Shown here: piece after piece, positions 1 to 6,392 of the stretch | Position numbering within the stretch: position 1 is the stretch's first letter | Layout: every line of letters begins with the position of its first letter | Origin: Gammaproteobacteria bacterium | GTDB taxonomy: Bacteria > Pseudomonadota > Gammaproteobacteria > GCA-001735895 | Assembly: GCA_003645435.1 (NCBI GenBank) | Contig: QNFD01000119.1 | Location: 1 to 7,644 of the forward strand | Direction of reading: 5' to 3' | DNA length: 7,644 nt | The notes under the pieces: model-generated | The model's input: the letters and a program-made list of their open reading frames with translations, nothing else | What the model was told of the DNA's origin: nothing | Databases searched by the model: none | Translations under genes and position numbers: made by a program

Positions 1-809
1 ACCACTAATACAGGGGTCCCGGGTAGCAACCAGAAACCGAGTATAACGCTGACTACCAGTACAAAGGGGATCTTCAGACTATTCAGATGAATCGGGTAGC
101 CAACAAAATTATCGACCTCTTCTGGATAGCGGATGCGCGCCTCCGCGTAGACCACGACAAGGCCGATGATGGTGAAAGGCAAACCTGCGAATACAATCCA
201 TAGCAGTTTTGCCTGGCTGACGTAAGTCAACACCACTGCCATCGCCCCAAAAAATGGTGACCAGGAGGCACAACCGCAAAATACGCGCGTAAGCGACTGC
301 GAAGTGAATCTCTGCAGGGGTTTTTGTTGGTGGATTCGGTCCGCAATCAACATCGGCGCCGAAATATTGATAATCGTAGACAGTAGATTAGCACCCAGCA
401 AGGTATGCAGATAAGAACGCCTGCCGACCGGTAGCCTGGCCTCTTTATCCGCATCCGAAATCGCCACCAAACGCAGGAAACCCACCGCCGCAATCATCGA
501 CAGTAAACCGCTGTTGCTACTAATGACATTAAGAAAATTAATTTCAGCACCCTGGCTGGCGGCGTAAAAGATCAGAATCAATCCGATCGTTAGCAATATA
601 CCGACCTGTACCTGCAAGATCCGAGAAGCATTGTTAAATAGCAGCAAGGCTGCCAGCCAACTCGTTATCCCCGCTATCCAGGCGGGATCGAAGGGGAGTG
701 AGAGATGAAACAGACCATGCGAGATGGTGATCAAAACCATGACCAGAATTAATAATCCGGCCAGTTTCTGAAACTTGTCTGGAAGCTGGTTGGAATCGGC
801 TGAAGTTAT
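1..809 (-). CDS. Polytopic inner-membrane protein, unknown function (partial; C-terminus beyond window, start uncertain)
   Basis: An open frame on the minus strand runs without a stop from just after the adenine deaminase stop codon to the window edge, about 270 codons. The translation is strongly hydrophobic, with about seven or eight likely membrane segments. Examples are LAGLLILVMVLITI near the start, VGILLTIGLILIFYAA, LLSMIAAVGFLRLVA, LLWIVFAGLPFTIIGLVVVY and IPFVLVVSVILGFWLL. Charged stretches lie between them, such as SDADKEARLPVGRR and ARIRYPEEVDNF. A loop rich in C, S, W and P (FCGCASWSPFFGAM) precedes a helix and could be a re-entrant or substrate-site loop as in secondary transporters, but I do not recognise the family. 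The gene lies directly downstream of the deaminase on the same strand, so cotranscription is likely, and a transporter would suit a purine-salvage neighbour; that is inference. No ATG, GTG or TTG occurs in frame until ATG at 740-738, which falls inside the first membrane segment. The end given here is the ATA codon at 809-807, a guess; 740 is the conservative start. Confidence 0.7.
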   Translation of the reverse strand, partial: MTSADSNQLPDKFQKLAGLLILVMVLITISHGLFHLSLPFDPAWIAGITSWLAALLLFNNASRILQVQVGILLTIGLILIFYAASQGAEINFLNVISSNSGLLSMIAAVGFLRLVAISDADKEARLPVGRRSYLHTLLGANLLSTIINISAPMLIADRIHQQKPLQRFTSQSLTRVFCGCASWSPFFGAMAVVLTYVSQAKLLWIVFAGLPFTIIGLVVVYAEARIRYPEEVDNFVGYPIHLNSLKIPFVLVVSVILGFWLLPGTPVLV

Positions 810-821
810 GATCTTGCCCGC

Positions 822-1865
<1,044 letters not shown>

Positions 1866-1871
1866 TCAATT

Positions 1872-1877
1872 ATTATA
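1872..1877 (-). promoter_or_regulatory. Candidate -10 hexamer for the adenine deaminase operon
   Basis: The minus strand reads TATAAT here, a perfect sigma70 -10 match, 36 bp upstream of the chosen start codon. No good -35 is visible: 16-18 bp upstream gives ATGATT, CATGAT or ACATGA, all inside the terminal repeat of the adjacent MITE-like element. If this promoter is real, its upstream half is supplied by the element. Confidence 0.4.
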
Positions 1878-1879
1878 AT

Positions 1880-1904
1880 TGGCTCTGTATGAAAATCATG
1901 TAAT
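1880..1904 (+). repeat. Left terminal inverted repeat of the MITE-like element
   Basis: This 25-bp arm pairs with 2058-2082. The single mismatch is the T at 1888, where the reverse complement of the right arm has C (GGCTCTGT versus GGCTCTGC). The outer end lies only 2 bp from the TATAAT of the adenine deaminase promoter candidate. Confidence 0.75.
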
Positions 1905-1913
1905 AAGATAGAA

Positions 1914-2031
1914 CGTCATTCCGGCATGTTTTTAAGCCGGAATCCATTGAAAACATTCCTAAGTATTTAAATACTGGCTTCATTTTTAATGGATACCGCG
2001 GTCCGACGCTTCGGCCTGCGCCGGCATGACG
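1914..2031. repeat. Internal CGTCATTCCGG-type dispersed inverted repeat
   Basis: CGTCATTCCGGCATG at 1914-1928 faces CGCCGGCATGACG at 2019-2031. Inside these, GCCGGAATCCATT (1936-1948) faces AATGGAT (1988-1994). The pattern CGTCATTCCGG, GCCGGAATCCA, TGGAT, CGCCGGCATGACG is the familiar layout of a palindromic repeat dispersed in many proteobacterial genomes. Here it forms the core of the larger element with different 25-bp ends, so it may be its normal interior or a nested insertion. Confidence 0.6.
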
Positions 2032-2057
2032 ATTGCTATTTTTATAGGCTATATAGA

Positions 2058-2082
2058 ATTACATGATTTTCATGCAGAGCCA
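2058..2082 (-). repeat. Right terminal inverted repeat of the MITE-like element
   Basis: This is the inverted partner of 1880-1904, ending CATGCAGAGCCA. It lies about 60 bp before the operator-like palindrome upstream of the aldolase gene. Confidence 0.75.
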
Positions 2083-2144
2083 TTTCATTATATGTCTTCG
2101 TCCTTAACTATGTGCTGATAATAATTATATTCGCCTTGGATTGA

Positions 2145-2159
2145 TGTACATCATGTACA
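2145..2159. promoter_or_regulatory. 15-bp palindromic operator candidate upstream of the aldolase gene
   Basis: TGTACATCATGTACA is a perfect palindrome with 7-bp arms around one central base, ending 51 bp before the aldolase start. The size and the GT...AC spacing resemble sites bound by dimeric winged-helix repressors such as GntR-family proteins, but the regulator is not in this window. A weak -35-like TTGATG (2141-2146), 17 bp before TATTCA (2164-2169), would place the palindrome over the promoter. The remaining 2083-2210 sequence shows nothing else I can support. Confidence 0.45.
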
Positions 2160-2210
2160 CTTTTATTCAAGCGGAATAACATCCATATGATTATCTGGAT
2201 CGGGAGTTGA

Positions 2211-2978
2211 ATGATGCGTCGTTTAAAGCAATTGCTGGATTCCGGCAAACCGGTACTGTGCGCCTGGTGCGGTATCACCGACCCGCGTTACCTGGAAAGA
2301 GTCTGCGAGTTTTCCTTCGACGCGGTAGTGCTCGATATGCAACATGGCTTCTTCGACGAGACCAGCGTGCAAGCCGGCATTGCAACCCTGATTAGCAACG
2401 GTAAGGCGCCATTCGTGCGCATCCCGCTGGATCGTTGGGATACCGCCTCGCGGGTACTGGATTTTGGCGCGCTTGGCGTCATTGCACCGATGATAAATAC
2501 GGCTGAAGACGCCAGAAAATTCGCCTCGGTGACAAAATTTGTGCCGGTTGGTCAGCGCTCATTCGGTCCCAGGCATGCTGCCTCGCTATATGGCATTTCC
2601 AGTAACGAGTATCTTGAGGAATTTGATCACTGCTCCCTGGCACTAGCCATGATCGAAACCCTGGAGGCCTATCATAATGTCGAAGACATCCTCAAGGTCG
2701 AGGGTATCGATGGCGTGCTCATCGGTCCCGGCGATCTTTCTATTTCGGTGCGCCAGAATCGAATTCCAGATGCCTATGGACCAGATACCATCGATATCGT
2801 CAAGGACATCATAAACCGGTGCAAAATAGACGGTAAAAAAGCGGCCGCTTTCACTATCGATTCCGCTACCGCAAACATGCTCAATGAAATGGGCGCAGAC
2901 CTGATATCGGTCGGCATCGACGATAGCTATATCGCTGACGGTATTGTTTCCCATATCTCCGGTTTGAATTTCAGGTGA
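2211..2978 (+). CDS. HpcH/HpaI-family metal-dependent aldolase/lyase
   Basis: A class II (divalent-metal) aldolase of the phosphoenolpyruvate/pyruvate TIM-barrel superfamily, 255 aa, full length. Relatives cleave 4-hydroxy-2-oxoheptanedioate, 2-keto-3-deoxy-sugar acids or similar substrates to pyruvate plus an aldehyde. The active-site set is intact and falls almost exactly where it does in E. coli HpaI: LDMQHG (D42, H45), FVRIP (R70), the metal ligand in MIET (E148) and GPGDLS (D174). GALGVIAPMI and GQRSFGP are also typical. The natural substrate cannot be read from sequence. Two consecutive ATG codons start the frame; GGGAG at 2202-2206 is 4 nt from the first and 7 nt from the second, so 2214 may be the true start. 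The gene appears monocistronic, has a palindromic operator candidate upstream, and is separated from the next gene by about 250 bp. Confidence 0.9.
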   Translation: MMRRLKQLLDSGKPVLCAWCGITDPRYLERVCEFSFDAVVLDMQHGFFDETSVQAGIATLISNGKAPFVRIPLDRWDTASRVLDFGALGVIAPMINTAEDARKFASVTKFVPVGQRSFGPRHAASLYGISSNEYLEEFDHCSLALAMIETLEAYHNVEDILKVEGIDGVLIGPGDLSISVRQNRIPDAYGPDTIDIVKDIINRCKIDGKKAAAFTIDSATANMLNEMGADLISVGIDDSYIADGIVSHISGLNFR

Positions 2979-2995
2979 TATTTAATCGGGCATTT

Positions 2996-3016
2996 AATTC
3001 ACCGGGAATTTTGTTT
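2996..3016 (+). terminator. Weak terminator candidate after the aldolase gene
   Basis: AATTC (2996-3000) and GAATT (3006-3010) can form a 5-bp stem with the loop ACCGG, followed by TTGTTT. The stem is short and AT-rich, so this is only a possibility. It lies 18 bp after the aldolase stop, where a terminator is expected. Confidence 0.25.
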
Positions 3017-3221
3017 AATTGCTTTCTGGCTTGATAAATATCATGCCAAAAGGGAACAAAATCAAATATTTTACGACCTGCATTCCCGCTCGGTAAGCGA
3101 GATACTGAAATCTATTGTTGCAGTTGATAGTCCTCAGTTGAATACATCTCGCACAGCCTATCCCTTTTGATCAATTGTTTTTTTCCGGCGAGTGCCTAAA
3201 TTACATGCAATGAAACATAAC

Positions 3222-3225
3222 AGGA
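3222..3225 (+). promoter_or_regulatory. Ribosome binding site deciding the thioredoxin-like gene start
   Basis: AGGA here is followed by 8 nt and then ATG at 3234. The alternative in-frame starts, GTG at 3192 and ATG at 3210, have no convincing Shine-Dalgarno sequence. Confidence 0.5.
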
Positions 3226-3233
3226 CAATCCAG

Positions 3234-4250
3234 ATGCGAATGCTCGCGACTATCACGTTACTGCTTACTATCACTTGTACCCAGGTGTTTGCGACCACAC
3301 CCGGCAAGGTTGTCGGCGGCAAAAGTTTTGATACGCCGACCTGGTTCAAGGATTCATTTCTTGAAATTGCGGACGATGTTGATGAAGCGAATGAATCTGG
3401 GAAGCACGTCCTACTGTTTTTCCACCTTAACGGATGTCCCTACTGCGAACAAACAGTCAATCAACAGTTTCAGAAGGAGCCGCTGAAGTCATTTATGCAG
3501 GAACACTTCGATAGTATCGAGATTAATGTCCGCGGTGATCGAGAAATTGCGATGACCGAAGAGATCACGACGACAGAAAGAGTGCTGGCGGAATATCTAA
3601 AGATTCAGGGTACACCAACCATTATATTGCTCAACGGTAAAAATCAGGTCGTACTGCGACTGGCCGGTTACCGCTCCACGCGGGCACTGCAACAGGCATT
3701 TAATTACGTCCAGCAAATGGCTTACCTGGAAACCTCGTTCAGTGATTACAAACGCGCGAATATGCAGTACGGTCAGTATCAGTTTATTGCAGATACTCTA
3801 ATCGAAACCGTTTCCGATTTTAGCTCTATCAAGGAACCGGTGGCATTGCTGATTGAAGATGACGACTGCGATGATTGTGCGACCTTCCACAATAAACTCA
3901 TCAGCCGAGCGGAGATCCGCGAACAGCTAGAACAGTATCGCTTTATCCGCATCGATGGAAAATCAGAAGAATTGATTACCGACTTTAATGGTCGCCGGAT
4001 ATCACCCCGGGACTGGGCTGCCGAATTAAAAATGGATTACCGCCCCGGAATAATATTATTCGACGAGGGCAAGGAAGTAGCACGCGTGGCATCCCTGTTA
4101 TTTCCATTTCATTTTGAGCATTTATTGCGGTATGGCCTGAATAAAAACTACCTGAAATATAACCGGTATGGCGAACTGATGCGTGCCCGGCAAGAAGAAC
4201 TGTTTGCCCGGGGAATCGATACCAATGTTGGCAAACCCGACGACTGGTAG
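3234..4250 (+). CDS. Exported protein with two thioredoxin-like domains (SoxW-like; CPYC and CDDC)
   Basis: From ATG 3234 the product is 338 aa. Residues 1-20 form a compact Sec signal peptide (MRM, hydrophobic core LATITLLLTITC, cleavage after VFA), with no lipobox, so the mature protein is probably periplasmic. Domain 1 (about 30-165) is a thioredoxin fold of the SoxW/thioredoxin_2 type. It has HVLLFFHLNGCPYC with redox cysteines C68 and C71, and the cis-proline loop GTPT (P128). Domain 2 (about 195-320) repeats the layout with more drift: PVALLIEDDDCDDC (C212, C215) and the probable cis-proline segment YRPGIILFDEGKEVARVAS (P271). The family suggests thiol-disulphide exchange with envelope proteins; the partner is unknown and no cytochrome-maturation, sulphur-oxidation or Dsb gene is nearby. 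GTG 3192 would give a 352-aa form, and ATG 3210 is another option. It converges on the MocR gene with only 14 bp between stop codons and no visible terminator. Confidence 0.82.
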   Translation: MRMLATITLLLTITCTQVFATTPGKVVGGKSFDTPTWFKDSFLEIADDVDEANESGKHVLLFFHLNGCPYCEQTVNQQFQKEPLKSFMQEHFDSIEINVRGDREIAMTEEITTTERVLAEYLKIQGTPTIILLNGKNQVVLRLAGYRSTRALQQAFNYVQQMAYLETSFSDYKRANMQYGQYQFIADTLIETVSDFSSIKEPVALLIEDDDCDDCATFHNKLISRAEIREQLEQYRFIRIDGKSEELITDFNGRRISPRDWAAELKMDYRPGIILFDEGKEVARVASLLFPFHFEHLLRYGLNKNYLKYNRYGELMRARQEELFARGIDTNVGKPDDW

Positions 4251-4264
4251 TTAATGAGTCTCAG

Positions 4265-5656
4265 CTAAAATACCGAAAACCGCGCATCGTAGCCGTCTTC
4301 AAGCTGTTGCCTGATAATCTTTAAACCCGTTTCCAGTTGGCCAATGGTAGAAGGCCCGCTAATACAGATTCTGATTGCCTGCGGTGCTGGAAATCGACCG
4401 ACCGCGAAGGACTCGGCCGACAATACACGCACGCCTTTTTCAGCTAGTAAGGTCTGGAACTCCATCGCCCGCCAGGGTTCCGGCAAGGATAGCCAGACAT
4501 GGAAACTACCCTTAGTCATCACAATGTCGTAACCATCGAGTATTTCAGAAGTCAGTTCCTGGCGTTTATATAGATCCTTCTTCTGTATATTCAACCAGTC
4601 TTTAGCTTCCTTCTTATCGAGCCAGCGCTGGGCTATTTCGACATTGATGGTTGGTGCAAACCAGCACTGCGCGCGGATCGACGCCGACACGGATTCGATT
4701 AACTTCGGCGGAGCAATCAAATAACCAACGCGCAGGCCGGGTGCCACGGTTTTGGAATGGCTATTAATGTAAAAAGTTTGCTGCGGCGCCAGGTTTACAA
4801 AGCTATCCGGGTTCTGTGCCAGGTAGTTGGTTGGAATTTCGTCTTCGATTATCCAGACATCGTTGGCAATCGCAATTTTAATAATCGCTTTGCGCCGCGC
4901 CAGGCCCATACTCGCATTGGTAGGATTCTGAATGCTGGGACAGAGATAAATAGCGCGTAAATGATTCAACTTGCAATAACTGGCAAAGGCATCGGGCAGA
5001 ACCCCCTGCCCGTCCATCGGTAGTCCAACCACTTTCAGTCCCTGCTGACTTGCCACCGCCTTTAAACCGGGGTAAGCCAGGCCCTCTGCAGCGATGGTAT
5101 CGCCGGCGCGTGTGGCCGCCATCAGCGACAGAGTGATGGCGTGTTGCCCGCCACAGGTGATAGCGAGGTTATCAGGGCTAGATTGAATACCCCGAGGCGC
5201 CAGCCATTCAACTGCCCATTGCCGATGACGCAATAAGCCCCGTTCATGCTGGTAACCCATTAGTTCTAGAAAAAGATTTTGATCGGCTGCAATCTCCTGC
5301 ATCACCGACCTGATTCCAGGTGCGGACTGGTTTGCGATTGGCAGATTGAGACTCAAATCGATCTCATTTGCAGCCGACGGTAGTAAATGGGAGAACTGGA
5401 TGTCGGGTTGCTGCTGGCTACTGACAAAGGTTCCGCTACCGACGATAGCGCTCACCAGCCCTCTTCTCTCGGCCTCTGAATATCCTCTCGTTACCGTACC
5501 GACGGTGACCTCGAGTGCGTCGGCAAGCTTTCGATGGGTGGGTAACTTGTCACCCGCGGACAGTTCGCCGCTTTGAATCGCGGTTTCGATTTGATCGGCG
5601 AGAGCGATGTAACGCGCTACACCGCTGCCTTCAATTGTTGGGGTCCAGAATGTCAT
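4265..5656 (-). CDS. MocR-type transcriptional regulator (GntR winged helix plus aminotransferase domain)
   Basis: A 463-aa protein with the MocR/PdxR/GabR architecture. A GntR winged-helix domain occupies about residues 10-80 (GELSAGDKLPTHRKLADALEVT, then VTRGYSEAERRGLV and the wing GSGTF). It is joined by a linker to a fold-type I aminotransferase domain from about residue 97. PLP-binding features are visible: the likely Schiff-base lysine K302 in SHSKTVAPGLRVGYL, N244 in QNPTN, D272 in IIEDE and a carboxylate-binding arginine candidate R429 in IRICISG. The Tyr normally just after the pyridine-binding Asp (as in EDDPY or DEIY) appears to be replaced, since the text reads EDEIPTNY. Such proteins usually act as regulators that use a PLP-amino-acid adduct as signal. 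It is divergent from the LysE exporter and aminotransferase genes, its probable targets. No Shine-Dalgarno is evident before the ATG, and an inverted-repeat arm overlaps that start, suggesting autoregulation. Confidence 0.9.
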   Translation of the reverse strand: MTFWTPTIEGSGVARYIALADQIETAIQSGELSAGDKLPTHRKLADALEVTVGTVTRGYSEAERRGLVSAIVGSGTFVSSQQQPDIQFSHLLPSAANEIDLSLNLPIANQSAPGIRSVMQEIAADQNLFLELMGYQHERGLLRHRQWAVEWLAPRGIQSSPDNLAITCGGQHAITLSLMAATRAGDTIAAEGLAYPGLKAVASQQGLKVVGLPMDGQGVLPDAFASYCKLNHLRAIYLCPSIQNPTNASMGLARRKAIIKIAIANDVWIIEDEIPTNYLAQNPDSFVNLAPQQTFYINSHSKTVAPGLRVGYLIAPPKLIESVSASIRAQCWFAPTINVEIAQRWLDKKEAKDWLNIQKKDLYKRQELTSEILDGYDIVMTKGSFHVWLSLPEPWRAMEFQTLLAEKGVRVLSAESFAVGRFPAPQAIRICISGPSTIGQLETGLKIIRQQLEDGYDARFSVF

Positions 5657-5754
5657 GGTGACAATAAAGTTATTGACTATCCGCTATTAATACAATAAAA
5701 CCACATTCAACACAATTTATTTATTGTATCTATTTTAAACAATATTGTCACCAT
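5655..5754. promoter_or_regulatory. Divergent control region with nested inverted repeats (MocR operator candidate)
   Basis: ATGGTGACAATA (5655-5666) and its perfect inverse TATTGTCACCAT (5743-5754) enclose a second perfect pair, ATACAATAAA (5690-5699) and TTTATTGTAT (5720-5729). The shared core ACAATA occurs on the plus strand at 5661 and 5692 and on the minus strand as TATTGT at 5722-5727 and 5743-5748. Start-to-start spacings of 31, 30 and 21 bp are near whole helical turns. The right outer core is also a palindrome, ACAATATTGT (5739-5748). This covers nearly all of the space between the regulator and exporter genes and is a good candidate for MocR binding. AT-richness inflates chance repeats, but 12-bp and 10-bp perfect pairs are hard to dismiss. 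Confidence 0.55.
5687..5715 (-). promoter_or_regulatory. Candidate promoter of the MocR regulator gene
   Basis: On the minus strand TTGTGT (5715-5710) is followed after 17 bp by TATTAA (5692-5687). The -35 match is poor (only TTG fits) and the -10 fair. It would start transcription about 20-25 bp before the ATG, and the inner inverted repeat would overlap its -10. Confidence 0.25.
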
Positions 5755-5760
5755 TACAAT
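5755..5760 (+). promoter_or_regulatory. Candidate -10 hexamer for lysE, possibly giving a leaderless mRNA
   Basis: TACAAT (5/6 match to TATAAT) ends 9 bp before the exporter ATG at 5770, so transcription could begin at or within a few bases of the start codon. This fits the lack of a Shine-Dalgarno sequence. The -35 region 17 bp upstream reads ATTTTA and is poor, as would suit an activator-dependent promoter. Confidence 0.3.
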
Positions 5761-5769
5761 TTATCGGCC

Positions 5770-6375
5770 ATGTTAAATATAGAACTACTCATCGCGATCG
5801 CCTCGTTTGCCTTTATTACCTCGGTAACACCAGGCCCGAATAACATCATGTTAACCGCCTCGGGAGCGAATTTTGGCGTTATGCGTACCTTGCCGCATAT
5901 TGCCGGCATCGTTTTTGGTATCGCGCTGATGAATCTATTGATCGGGTTGGGGCTCGGGGCCGTATTTCAGCAATACCCGGTTATTCAGAAGCTACTTAAG
6001 ATTGGCGGCAGTGCCTACCTGATATGGCTGGCAGTCAAACTACTGCGTTTTAGCCATGTTGAAAACAGTGGTGATAGCGAGGGCCGGCCCTTTAGCTTCC
6101 TGCAAGCCGCGTCTTTTCAATATATCAATCCAAAGGCCTGGGTAATGGTCATTTCCGCGAATGCCAGTTTCACCCTGAGCGGTGACCTTTACTGGACATC
6201 TGTCGGTCTGATCATTGGCTTGTTTATCCTGATTGGACCGCCTTCGGTCATGGTATGGACCATCTTCGGCCAGGTAATCCGCCGGCATTTACGCAATCCG
6301 GCATTCCTGAGGGGTTTTAACACCTTCATGGCAAGCCTGACGGCGATGTGTATTTTCTTTATCTGGATAGATTAA
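5770..6375 (+). CDS. LysE/RhtB-family amino-acid exporter
   Basis: A 201-aa inner-membrane protein, the usual length for LysE/RhtB transporters, with about six hydrophobic segments (roughly residues 5-25, 42-65, 72-92, 115-135, 143-167 and 180-200). The family signature TPGPNN is at residues 20-25 within SVTPGPNNIMLTASGANFG, and the later FQYINPKAW segment is also typical. Members export amino acids or derivatives using proton antiport; which one cannot be read from sequence. ATG 5770 is the first start in the frame that keeps the whole first helix, but no ribosome binding site is visible upstream. The gene diverges from a MocR regulator and is followed after 17 bp by an aminotransferase gene, suggesting a regulated two-gene operon that disposes of one amino acid by export and by transamination. 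Confidence 0.92.
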   Translation: MLNIELLIAIASFAFITSVTPGPNNIMLTASGANFGVMRTLPHIAGIVFGIALMNLLIGLGLGAVFQQYPVIQKLLKIGGSAYLIWLAVKLLRFSHVENSGDSEGRPFSFLQAASFQYINPKAWVMVISANASFTLSGDLYWTSVGLIIGLFILIGPPSVMVWTIFGQVIRRHLRNPAFLRGFNTFMASLTAMCIFFIWID

Positions 6376-6392
6376 AGAAAACTTCTGTGAAA

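Larger units (their letters stand above)
1880..2082. mobile_element. MITE-like element with 25-bp terminal inverted repeats, non-coding
   Basis: The left end 1880-1904 (beginning TGGCTCTG, ending CATGTAAT) is matched in inverted orientation by 2058-2082 with one mismatch out of 25. The roughly 200 bp between them carries no ORF of note and is itself partly self-complementary. It contains CGTCATTCCGGC against GCCGGCATGACG, ATCCATT against AATGGAT, and a perfect 14-bp AT-rich palindrome (AGTATTTAAATACT, 1962-1975) close to the centre. If the repeats are taken to start at GGCTCTG (1881) and end at its complement (2081), the element is flanked by ATT on both sides (1878-1880 and 2082-2084), which could be a 3-bp target duplication or chance. 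Size, terminal repeats, hairpin potential and lack of a transposase fit a miniature inverted-repeat transposable element; the parent family was not identified. Confidence 0.65.

Noticed and set aside
1962..1975. Perfect 14-bp palindrome AGTATTTAAATACT considered as a separate operator
   Set aside because: It sits near the centre of the MITE-like hairpin and is far from either gene start, so it is better explained as the element's tip.
2643..2954. 103-codon open frame on the minus strand opposite the aldolase gene
   Set aside because: It lies wholly within the aldolase coding region, has no family features, and the plus-strand frame has a full active-site set.
2976..3043. 9-bp inverted pair TGATATTTA (2976-2984) and TAAATATCA (3035-3043) after the aldolase stop
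   Set aside because: AT-rich arms with a 50-base gap and one arm overlapping the stop codon; most likely chance.
3090..3103. Small hairpin around CTCGGTAAGCGAG considered as a terminator
   Set aside because: Only about 4 bp of stem and no following T tract.
3168..3187. TTGATCAA followed by a T run before the thioredoxin-like gene considered as a terminator
   Set aside because: The palindrome leaves no loop and cannot form a stable RNA hairpin.
6040..6288. 82-codon minus-strand frame opposite the LysE gene
   Set aside because: It is antisense to a clear membrane transporter gene, and its polar composition is the mirror of hydrophobic codons on the other strand.
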